Assembly (NCBI RefSeq): GCF_016834655.1 | Contig: NZ_JAENHP010000009.1 | Coordinates: forward strand, 1 to 64,000 | Direction: 5' to 3' | Source of the DNA: Paractinoplanes ovalisporus | GTDB taxonomy: Bacteria; Actinomycetota; Actinomycetes; Mycobacteriales; Micromonosporaceae | DNA length: 64,000 nucleotides | Shown here: positions 7,144-14,795 of the stretch, piece by piece | How the letters are laid out: every line of letters begins with the position of its first letter | Position numbering within the stretch: position 1 is the stretch's first letter | The notes under the pieces: model-generated | The model's input: only the letters and a program-made list of their open reading frames with translations | What the model was told of the DNA's origin: nothing | Databases searched by the model: none | Program-made: the position numbers and the translations under genes

Positions 7144-10100
7144 TTACCAGCCTCCGACGCCGGCCAGGACTCGTTCTACCGGGACCGGCTTGCCCAAGAA
7201 GAAGCCCTGGCCGAAAGGCACCCCGCACGCCACCAGGGCGTCCCTCTGGGCGGGGGTTTCGATGCCCTCGGCGATGATGGTGCAACCGTGCTGTTCGGCG
7301 AACTGGACCAGCGAACGGATCGCGGCCTGGCGGGCCAAGGAACGGTCGATGTCGGACAGGGCGGCGACGCCCAGCTTGAGGAAAGCCGGCCGCAAAGACT
7401 CGATCACGGCCAGCGTCTCGTAACCGGCGCCCAGGTCGTCCACGGCCAGGGCCACCCCGCCCAACTGCGCCAGCTCGGGCGGCGTCGCGTCGCCGACCTC
7501 CAGCACCAGGGGGCGGCGGGACGCAGCCAGCAGCGGAGCCAGGTCGTGGGGGCGGCGCAGCAGGTCGGCCGTCACGTTGACCGACAGCCAGGTGCCGTTG
7601 GGCAGGGACTTGGACGACGCGATGGCGGCCTGGATCAGGGCCGCGTCCAGGGCGATGTGCACGCCGCGGGACTCGGCCGACGCCAGGCCCTCGCGCGGGC
7701 TGCTGCCGTCGGCGAAGCGGGTCAGGGCCTCGTAGCCGACCACATGACCGTTGATCATGTTGTAGATGGGCTGGAAGACGGTGAAGAAGCTGAACTCCTC
7801 GAACGCGTGCGCCTGCGACGAGGACGACGACGGGGACGAGGACTTCCAGCCGGCTTCGGTGCGCTGAAGCCGTACGGTGGTCTGGCCCGCGGTTGCCCCG
7901 TGCTCGTGCCGGTAATGCAGCACCTGGGCCCAATCGCCGGCCGGAGCGGGGGCCGCCACGGCTGCTTTCTTCTTCCGTGAAGACGTGCGCCGGGTCTTCT
8001 TCGGTGTGACCGGTCGGATCAGCCAGTTGCGCAGGTGCGTGAACAGGTCGACCACGGTGTTTCCGAGACCGACGAACGCCACCATCGCGTACAGGGAAAG
8101 GGTCAGGTTGAGGACGGCGAAGACCAGGTTGTTCCACAGCTGGTGCTCGATGTCGACCCAGATCGTGTAGGCACAAAGGGCGATCAGCGCGAGCGGGAGA
8201 ATCAGGTAGCTGGTCGCGGCCGTCGTGCGGTTGCGGACCTTCGGCGTACGTTTGAAGGCGCTCTTCTCACCGGTCAGCAACTGGAGCAGCGAGGCGATGC
8301 TGCCCGACAGGTTGACCGGCAGCAGAATCAGGTTGAAGCCGTAGATGCGCAACATGTCCGACCGCTTGTAACCCAGGTGCTTGAGGTCGGCCGCCATCAT
8401 GAAGAAGTACGGCACCGAGACCAGCAGCAGGATCGGGTTCAGCAGCTCGTTGTTGAACGGGTAGGCGAGCATGACGACCAGGCACACGGAACTCCAGAAA
8501 ATGGAGGCCATGTAGTTGACCCGCAGGAAGTACTCGCCGAAGCGGTTCTTGTCCTCGCGCCTCGCCTTCGCCCGGAACTGGTCCTTCAAGCGTGACAGAA
8601 TCAGCAGACCGCCGTTGGCCCAGCGCTGCCGCTGAATGGCCAGTGAACCGAAGTCGGGCGGAGTCGCGCTGTAGGCCAGCCGCTCCGGGTAGTTGTGCAG
8701 CAGCCACCCCCGTACGCCGAGGTCGATCGTCGATTCGGTGTCCTCGATGACCGTCCGGTCCTGGATGTAGCGGCGGATTTCCCAGTCACCCTCGTACGAG
8801 ACCTCGCAGATCTCGTCCAGGGCCTTCTTGCGCAGTACGGCGTTGGCGCCCACCCAGAAAGTGGCGCCGTAATGGGTCATGCCCTGATGCACGATGTACT
8901 GGATGTCGGTCGTCGCGCCGGAAATGCGCTCGATCCGCGTGGCCGAACCGGGATAGGCACTGTACGGCGTCTGGGCCACGGCGTGATTCGCGTACGCGCC
9001 CTGCTCGAGCAGATGCACGAGGCGTAATGCGTACTCGGGAAGGAGAACGCTGTCCGCGTCGAGGGTCAGCACGTAGTCCGGGTTCGGGACGACCAGGTCG
9101 GCGCGGTTGGGACCGGCCGTGACCAGCGCGGTACCCAGCGGCGTGCTGACCTCCTGATACGCGCCGCCCATGAGCCCGATGTAGCTGTTCAGGTTCATGG
9201 CCTTGTTCGGCTCGTGCGACAGGGACACGTACTTCTTGCGTTCGAAACTGGTGATCTGCACGTCGAAAATGGCGAGCAGCCGCTTGTAGAACTGGTTCAT
9301 CCGCGCGATCGGGAGCGTGACGTGTTCCTCGGCGCCCTTCGTGAGCGCGGCGCTGATCTGGCCCAGTTCGGCGGCGAGCGGGTTCACGATGTGCTCGACG
9401 AAGAACGTGTCGGTGTGGTCGACCATTTCCTGCCGCGCACCGAGGTCGTACAGCCAGTCCGAAGCGAACCGGTATTCCTCGGCGAGCCGGCGCATGTCCT
9501 CGAGCACCACGAGGTATCCGCCACGCATACGGACCTGCTCGTCGAAATAGGCAAAGGCGTTGGAGGCTCTCCCGTACGGGACCTGGAGCTCTGCTTCGAT
9601 CTGAGCCGGCAACGCGCGGGCGGCCAGCAACATGTCGCGCGCGGCCCGGGTCTTCGGCCGGCGTGGGTCGTCGATCAGCAGGGTCACGCGCAGGCCGGGA
9701 TATTCCTGGAGCGCGGCCGACAAAAGCGTGGTGCGGTTGGTCCGCTCATCCTCCTGATAGGACGGGACCAGAACCGCCACCGACGGCATTTTCCCGCCGA
9801 TGAACTCGTCCAGCATGATGCGCGGCGCCCGCTGGTGACCACGCGCCCGATAGAAATATCCGATTCGCGTGATGAGGTAGGCGATAGCGGACGCGGCCAG
9901 GCCGGTGACCACCAGCATGTACACAATCGCCTCGATCGCGAGTTTCACGGTGTACGCGTGACCCGCGATGAACTGCTGGATGATCGTGTATGTGATGTAA
10001 CACGCCCAGACCGTGATGGTCACCACGATCGCGAGCCGGCCCCGGGTGATCCTGCCTTCGGAGATCGGCGGCGGGACGATCGGGTGAGGATCGGTCCTTC

Positions 10101-10161
10101 GGTCGGCTCCCCATTGGCGCTGGCCGTCCCGTTTTCGCGGTTCCGCCTTGGTGCGTGGCAT
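7144..10161 (-). CDS. Cellulose-synthase-like glycosyltransferase 2 fused to an EAL domain
   Basis: Protein of 1005 aa. Two membrane helices (about 43-65 and 75-97) precede a family-2 glycosyltransferase: VPSYQEDER near 132, D368-A-D370, a D/E-rich IEDTES at 472-477, and Q510-R-Q-R-W514 (the QxxRW motif of processive synthases). Further helices run from about 550 to 705. After a basic, serine-rich linker comes a C-terminal EAL domain with E811-A-L, N862, E888, D908-D909, K929, E965 and Q985, so most c-di-GMP phosphodiesterase residues are present. It probably makes or exports a beta-linked polysaccharide under c-di-GMP control. Carrying the EAL domain on the synthase itself is unusual. It is divergent from a chitinase-like gene. 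Confidence 0.85.
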   Translation of the reverse strand: MPRTKAEPRKRDGQRQWGADRRTDPHPIVPPPISEGRITRGRLAIVVTITVWACYITYTIIQQFIAGHAYTVKLAIEAIVYMLVVTGLAASAIAYLITRIGYFYRARGHQRAPRIMLDEFIGGKMPSVAVLVPSYQEDERTNRTTLLSAALQEYPGLRVTLLIDDPRRPKTRAARDMLLAARALPAQIEAELQVPYGRASNAFAYFDEQVRMRGGYLVVLEDMRRLAEEYRFASDWLYDLGARQEMVDHTDTFFVEHIVNPLAAELGQISAALTKGAEEHVTLPIARMNQFYKRLLAIFDVQITSFERKKYVSLSHEPNKAMNLNSYIGLMGGAYQEVSTPLGTALVTAGPNRADLVVPNPDYVLTLDADSVLLPEYALRLVHLLEQGAYANHAVAQTPYSAYPGSATRIERISGATTDIQYIVHQGMTHYGATFWVGANAVLRKKALDEICEVSYEGDWEIRRYIQDRTVIEDTESTIDLGVRGWLLHNYPERLAYSATPPDFGSLAIQRQRWANGGLLILSRLKDQFRAKARREDKNRFGEYFLRVNYMASIFWSSVCLVVMLAYPFNNELLNPILLLVSVPYFFMMAADLKHLGYKRSDMLRIYGFNLILLPVNLSGSIASLLQLLTGEKSAFKRTPKVRNRTTAATSYLILPLALIALCAYTIWVDIEHQLWNNLVFAVLNLTLSLYAMVAFVGLGNTVVDLFTHLRNWLIRPVTPKKTRRTSSRKKKAAVAAPAPAGDWAQVLHYRHEHGATAGQTTVRLQRTEAGWKSSSPSSSSSQAHAFEEFSFFTVFQPIYNMINGHVVGYEALTRFADGSSPREGLASAESRGVHIALDAALIQAAIASSKSLPNGTWLSVNVTADLLRRPHDLAPLLAASRRPLVLEVGDATPPELAQLGGVALAVDDLGAGYETLAVIESLRPAFLKLGVAALSDIDRSLARQAAIRSLVQFAEQHGCTIIAEGIETPAQRDALVACGVPFGQGFFLGKPVPVERVLAGVGGW

Positions 10162-10365
10162 GCGTGTCTGGGCCTTTCGGTGCGATTTGCGGCGACACCG
10201 CGAGGCGATGTCCGCGGAATTGTCAGTCCAAGATCCGGGTTTGGCGCTCCCGATTCCGGCCGAAAGAACCGTCCCTCGCGCCCCACCGGTCTCGTCCTTT
10301 CACCCGATCGCGAAAGCCGCCGCCGTAGGCCAGCGTGTGGCGACTCGGAAAACGAAAGGGCTTTC

Positions 10366-11982
10366 ATGACGGACCGCGCCACACCTGTAGCCGTGCGGCC
10401 CGATTACGATCCGCGCGCTGACCCGCTGGCCGATCCGAACTGGCAGGAGCCGGAGCAGCCGCGCAGCAAGCTCTCGTGGACCAGACTGTTGATCCTGCTG
10501 CTCGTGCTCGGCCTGGCCGGCGCCGGCGGCACCCTCGGCGTGATGCACCTGCGGAACACGGCCGGCCCGACGGCGAAATCGTGGGCGGTGCCGTACGTCG
10601 ACGTCACGCTGACCCCGACGTTCCAGTTCCAGGACCCCACCGCGAACCCGGCCAACGACGTCGCGCTGGGCTTCGTCGTCGCCCACCCGAAGAACGCCTG
10701 CATCCCGAGCTGGGGCGGGGCGTACACGACGGACCAGGCGGCCTCCGCGCTCGAGCTGGACCGTCGCATCGACCAGCTGCGCCAGGCCGGCGGCGACATC
10801 ACGCTCAGCCTGGGCGGGCTCAACAACTCCGAGCTGGCCGTCGCCTGCACCGACCAGACCAAGCTGGACGCGGCCTACCGCTACCTGGTCAACCGGTACG
10901 ACGTGAAGACGCTCGACCTCGACATCGAAGGCGCCGCCGTCGCCGACCAGGCGTCCCTGCAGCGGCGCGTCGAGGCCGTGGCCGCCGTACAGAAGGAACG
11001 CAAGGCCGCGGGCAAGCCGCTCGCGGTGTGGCTGACGCTGCCCGTCGCCCCGAGCGGCCTGACCCAGGACGGCGTCGGTGTCGTCCGCGGCATGATCGAG
11101 GGCGGCGTGGACCTGCGCGGCGTCAACGTGATGACGATGGACTACAACAACGGCGACGCCGACCCGGACATGCTGGCGCTCAGCCTCAGCGCCCTCAACG
11201 GCACCCACAAGCAGCTCAGCGATCTCTACCTGCAGCTCGGCCACAAGCTCACCTCACCGCAGGTGTGGTCGCGGATCGGCGCCACCCCGATGATCGGCCA
11301 GAACGACATCGACACCGAGCGGTTCACCCTCGACGACGCCGAGGGCCTGCGCAGGTTCGCCGTCGACAACGGCCTGGGCCGGGTCTCGATGTGGTCACTG
11401 AACCGGGACGCCCCCTGCCGCGGCACGTTCGCCAACGTCGTCGTGCACTCCAACACGTGCAGCGGCGTCGACCAGGAGGCGCTAGCGTTCTCGAAGGTCT
11501 TCGCCGGCCTGCCCGGCAAGGCCGCGAACAGCGACGCGCAGGGTTCGGTCGAGATCCCGAACCGCGTGACGACGACCGACGACCCGAAGACCAGCCCGTA
11601 CCCCGTCTGGCGGATGACCGCCCTCTACGTGACCGGCTACAAGGTCGTCTGGCGCGGCGTCGTCTACGAGGCCAAGTGGGCCAACTCGGGCCAGGACCCG
11701 TCGGCGGCGCCGCCTGCGGGAACCCAGAGCGCGTGGTCGGTGATCGGCCCGGTGAGCCCGGTCGAAAAGGCGCCCAAACCCATTCCTCTGGTCAGCGGAG
11801 TAACCGATCCGTGGGCGGCCGGAACCATTTACCGCCGCGGCAGCCGGGTCCTGTTCGGCGGTCTGCCTTACGAGGCCCAATGGACCACGAAGGACGAGAC
11901 CCCGTCGACCGAGTTCCCCGTCGACGCCGACGACCCGTGGAAGCCCTTGTTCCGCATTCCAGGGGAGCCGGCAACAAACTGA
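10366..11982 (+). CDS. Membrane-anchored GH18-like chitinase with C-terminal carbohydrate-binding modules
   Basis: Protein of 538 aa; the start at ATG 10366 is supported by GAAAGGG 6 nt upstream. A cytoplasmic, proline-rich head of about 38 residues precedes one membrane helix (about 39-60), so the catalytic domain should sit outside the cell but stay anchored. The domain has the SxGG motif at S148-L-G-G and D184-L-D-I-E188, the GH18 acid/base signature. Two C-terminal segments with spaced Trp/Tyr (about 415-460 and 480-530) resemble CBM5/12 chitin-binding modules. It lies 204 bp from the divergent synthase-EAL gene, which suggests joint polysaccharide making and trimming. Confidence 0.8.
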   Translation: MTDRATPVAVRPDYDPRADPLADPNWQEPEQPRSKLSWTRLLILLLVLGLAGAGGTLGVMHLRNTAGPTAKSWAVPYVDVTLTPTFQFQDPTANPANDVALGFVVAHPKNACIPSWGGAYTTDQAASALELDRRIDQLRQAGGDITLSLGGLNNSELAVACTDQTKLDAAYRYLVNRYDVKTLDLDIEGAAVADQASLQRRVEAVAAVQKERKAAGKPLAVWLTLPVAPSGLTQDGVGVVRGMIEGGVDLRGVNVMTMDYNNGDADPDMLALSLSALNGTHKQLSDLYLQLGHKLTSPQVWSRIGATPMIGQNDIDTERFTLDDAEGLRRFAVDNGLGRVSMWSLNRDAPCRGTFANVVVHSNTCSGVDQEALAFSKVFAGLPGKAANSDAQGSVEIPNRVTTTDDPKTSPYPVWRMTALYVTGYKVVWRGVVYEAKWANSGQDPSAAPPAGTQSAWSVIGPVSPVEKAPKPIPLVSGVTDPWAAGTIYRRGSRVLFGGLPYEAQWTTKDETPSTEFPVDADDPWKPLFRIPGEPATN

Positions 11983-11987
11983 CATTT

Positions 11988-12035
11988 CCCGTACGCACGT
12001 CACCCGCGGCCGGCCACGGTCGACGTGCGTACGGG
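11988..12035 (+). terminator. Hairpin terminator after the chitinase gene
   Basis: CCCGTACGCACGTC (11988-12001) and GACGTGCGTACGGG (12022-12035) form a perfect 14-bp stem around a 20-nt GC-rich loop, starting 5 bp after the stop codon. Confidence 0.65.
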
Positions 12036-12137
12036 GTGGCCGTCAGGACCACTCCGTGAACCGGATGCGGGCCACGTGAGCAGGGTGTTTGGCGGTGCCA
12101 ACCCGGGTCGCTCCGAGGTTATGTCAGACCGCGACCA

Positions 12138-12143
12138 TAGGAT
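12138..12143 (+). promoter_or_regulatory. -10 box of the restriction-modification operon (leaderless)
   Basis: TAGGAT is followed by 6 nt and then GTG 12150, with no ribosome-binding sequence. The start codon is therefore probably the first transcribed base. Confidence 0.5.
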
Positions 12144-12149
12144 GGCCGC

Positions 12150-13754
12150 GTGCCAGCCGAGAACATCGAATACAACCGCACGCTCAGCGGCCCCGAGCAC
12201 CAGCAGGTGCGTCTGCCGGTCATCGAAAAGCTGGTCGAGGCCGGGTGGAGCCGCGACCAGATTCGCTGGCAGCCTGAGTGGCGAGTGCCCCAAGCGCCCC
12301 ATGGCGCAGCGCTGCGAGAAGAGGGGAAGTCCTTCAGCTCGTGGCCGGTCGACCTCGCCCTCTTCGACGACCCGGCGCAGATGGACGACTGGCGCCACGT
12401 CGTCGTCCTTTTCGAGTTCAAGGCGCCCGACCTTCGTGGAGGCACCTCACAGCTCGAGACTTACCTCGCGCGCGAGCCCCGGGCGAAGCTCGGGTTCTGG
12501 ACGAACGGCACGGAAGACGTCCGGATCTACAAGCTGCCAGACGGCAATTTCCGGCACGAGCGCAACCGTGGCATCCCCAGACCGGGCGAGGAGCTCGAGC
12601 TTCCCTCCGAGAAGCCGCTTACTTACAACGATCTCCAAGCCCCGCAGAACGGGCAGCTGAAGTCGGTCTTCAAGCGGCTGCTCGACGTCGTGGTGGCTCG
12701 TGACAGCCGTGCCACGAGGTCCGAGGCGCAGCTCAACGAGCTGTGCAATCTCCTGCTGCTCAAGATCGAGTCAGATACCTTCGGGCAGTTCAGCCCCGAC
12801 CAGCCCCTCGAGTTTCAGCTTGCCCCCGACGGCGAAACCGAGACCGCAAAACGAATCCGAGCGGACTTCCACAAGCTGACGAAGTCGCGCCCGCAGGTTT
12901 TCGCGGATTCGAACGAGGTCAGCCTCAACCTTGACGACCACACCATTCAGGACGTGGTCTACGAGCTCTCCGGGCTCGACCTCGTGAGCATGAGCCCGGA
13001 GGCGATCTCATCCGCCTTCCAGGTCTTCCGCCGGGCCAACCTCAAGGCCGGCGAGGGGCAATACTTCACTCCGCATCGGGTCATCGAGGCGGCGGTCAAG
13101 ATCATGGAGATCCGCCCCGACGACACGGTCATCGATCCCGCCTGTGGAACAGGTGGATTCCTGGTCGAAGCGTTCCTGGCGATGATCGATTACGCCAAGG
13201 CCAGCGGCGCCATGAGTGACGACAGAGCCCGCAGCCTTGCTGCCCAGCGGATTTACGGCGTCGACAAAGACGCGATCAACGTCAAGCTCGCCCGCGCGAT
13301 CATGCTCAGCCTGAGCAGCGACGCGTCAAACATCCACGCCGGCGACTCGGTTCGTGAAGACCGCTGGAATACGGACTACGAGCATCTGGTCATGCCATTG
13401 GCCGACGGCCGCTTCTCGGTGGTGCTGACCAACCCGCCGTTCGGCCAGGGCCTGAAGGTCAGCAGCACTGATGCGCGCCGAAACAAGTACACGATCGCCC
13501 GTCGGGCCGACGGCCAATACCGAGCCTTGGAAATCGGCCTGATCTTTCTGGAACGCGCGCATCGGCTGTTGGCGAGCGGGGGACGTCTCGGCATCATCCT
13601 GCCCGAGACGTACTTCTTCTCGGCGACCTACAGCTGGCTGCCGGAGTGGTTGGAAGACCGGTTCACCCTGCGCGGTGTCGTCAACATTCCGATGGAGGCC
13701 TTCCAAGGGTTCTGCCGGGCCAAGACCAACCTGTACATCTTCGAGAAGAAGTAG
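12150..13754 (+). CDS. Fused nuclease-like/N6-adenine DNA methyltransferase subunit
   Basis: Protein of 534 aa. The N-terminal 150 residues resemble the HsdR-type nuclease fold, with D68 in VDLALF and E89-F-K91, a complete PD-(D/E)XK-like set. The rest is an HsdM-like N6-adenine methylase: GEGQYFTP near 301, the SAM-binding D328-PACGTGG, and catalytic N427-P-P-F. A separate specificity subunit follows 7 bp later. A nuclease-methylase chain with a separate S subunit is the layout of BcgI-like type IIB/IIG enzymes, so this may be a complete restriction system with no separate R subunit. A methylase with a degenerate nuclease domain is the alternative. It looks less GC-rich than the surroundings, consistent with transfer. 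Confidence 0.85.
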   Translation: MPAENIEYNRTLSGPEHQQVRLPVIEKLVEAGWSRDQIRWQPEWRVPQAPHGAALREEGKSFSSWPVDLALFDDPAQMDDWRHVVVLFEFKAPDLRGGTSQLETYLAREPRAKLGFWTNGTEDVRIYKLPDGNFRHERNRGIPRPGEELELPSEKPLTYNDLQAPQNGQLKSVFKRLLDVVVARDSRATRSEAQLNELCNLLLLKIESDTFGQFSPDQPLEFQLAPDGETETAKRIRADFHKLTKSRPQVFADSNEVSLNLDDHTIQDVVYELSGLDLVSMSPEAISSAFQVFRRANLKAGEGQYFTPHRVIEAAVKIMEIRPDDTVIDPACGTGGFLVEAFLAMIDYAKASGAMSDDRARSLAAQRIYGVDKDAINVKLARAIMLSLSSDASNIHAGDSVREDRWNTDYEHLVMPLADGRFSVVLTNPPFGQGLKVSSTDARRNKYTIARRADGQYRALEIGLIFLERAHRLLASGGRLGIILPETYFFSATYSWLPEWLEDRFTLRGVVNIPMEAFQGFCRAKTNLYIFEKK

Positions 13755-13761
13755 GCACCGC

Positions 13762-14727
13762 ATGGTTCACCGGCCGAGCTGGTTCAGAGACGGTTCTGTG
13801 TTCGTCTCGTTCGCCCCCACCGTAGGTATCAACAAGGACGGTGAGGATCTCTACGTCGTCAATCCGGCGACAGGCACTCGCACGGACGTCCTCGACGACC
13901 AGGTTCTTGCGGATGTCGACGCATTGCTCAGCGAAAAAATGACCACCTCGACTTCCCGGTGGGTGACTCAGGAGGCGCTTCAGCCGGGCCTTCTGGCGGT
14001 CCCGGTCTACTTCGACGACCGGTCCAACGAGAGGTTCGACGAGGTCCTGGGCGAGGCCGAATTCGAGGGGTTCGAGTCTGCGACGCTGGGTGAGCTCATC
14101 GACGACGGCCGGGTGATCGCGCGTCCGGGTCACGGCAGTCCCAGTGCCGACCTGCGTACCGGCACGGTGCCCTACATCAAGGTGTCGGATCTGCGCGCCG
14201 GCCAGGTGAACATCAACCCCACCAACCGGGTCACCGAGGTCGTCGCCAAGAAGTTCTGGCGGGGCAAAGAGTCGGGGCTGGCGGCGTACGACATCCTGAC
14301 GCCGATCCGGACCAGTAAGAACATCGGCGACTTCGCGGTTCTGATGCCCGGCCAGGAGCGGCTGGTGCTGACGAAGGAGGTTCTGGTTCTCCACGCCGCG
14401 GAAACCTCGGAGTTCGACAACTTCTATCTGCTGTGGGCGATGAGCCTGCGAACAGTGCGCCGGCAGTGGGACCGGATCGTCTTCATGCAGACGAACCGGG
14501 AGGACGTGGGTTCGCGCTACCGGCAGATCAAAATCCCGGTCGCGCCGAGCCGGGAAAGGGCCGACGAGGTCAGCAAGCCCTTCCGCGACTACTACCTGGG
14601 CATGCAGGAACTACGCCAGAAGTTCCTCGATCACCTGACCGAGTCGGACAGATATCACATCTTCCTGTCGAGCGCCGAAGCAGTCGAGGAAGAAATCGAA
14701 GAGGAGCTGGAAGAGCTGCCGGACTGA
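13762..14727 (+). CDS. Type I/IIB-like restriction specificity subunit
   Basis: Protein of 321 aa, about half the length of a two-domain HsdS. It has one target-recognition-like region followed by a helical tail. VPYIKVSDLRAGQVNINPTN followed by AAYDILTPIRTSKNIG is the usual start of an S-subunit recognition domain. RYRQIKIPVAP and the helical QELRQKFLDHL segment match its end, and the last 20 residues are very acidic. The start is 7 bp after the methylase stop, so the two are co-transcribed. A single recognition domain suggests that the working enzyme dimerises to read a split site. Confidence 0.78.
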   Translation: MVHRPSWFRDGSVFVSFAPTVGINKDGEDLYVVNPATGTRTDVLDDQVLADVDALLSEKMTTSTSRWVTQEALQPGLLAVPVYFDDRSNERFDEVLGEAEFEGFESATLGELIDDGRVIARPGHGSPSADLRTGTVPYIKVSDLRAGQVNINPTNRVTEVVAKKFWRGKESGLAAYDILTPIRTSKNIGDFAVLMPGQERLVLTKEVLVLHAAETSEFDNFYLLWAMSLRTVRRQWDRIVFMQTNREDVGSRYRQIKIPVAPSRERADEVSKPFRDYYLGMQELRQKFLDHLTESDRYHIFLSSAEAVEEEIEEELEELPD

Positions 14728-14744
14728 CCCGATCGAACCGGCTG

Positions 14745-14787
14745 GGGCAGGGGATCGGGAGGGCCTGACGGTGCCCGATCCCTGCCC
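14745..14787. terminator. Bidirectional hairpin between convergent genes
   Basis: GGGCAGGGGATCGGG (14745-14759) pairs with CCCGATCCCTGCCC (14774-14787) with a single bulged G. It lies between the stops of the specificity subunit and the convergent AIPR gene and can serve both. Confidence 0.65.
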
Positions 14788-14795
14788 TTCGTCGG

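Noticed and set aside
9214-10365. Long upstream extension of the chitinase frame
   Set aside because: It is antisense to conserved glycosyltransferase sequence. ATG 10366 has a ribosome-binding site and leads into the membrane anchor.
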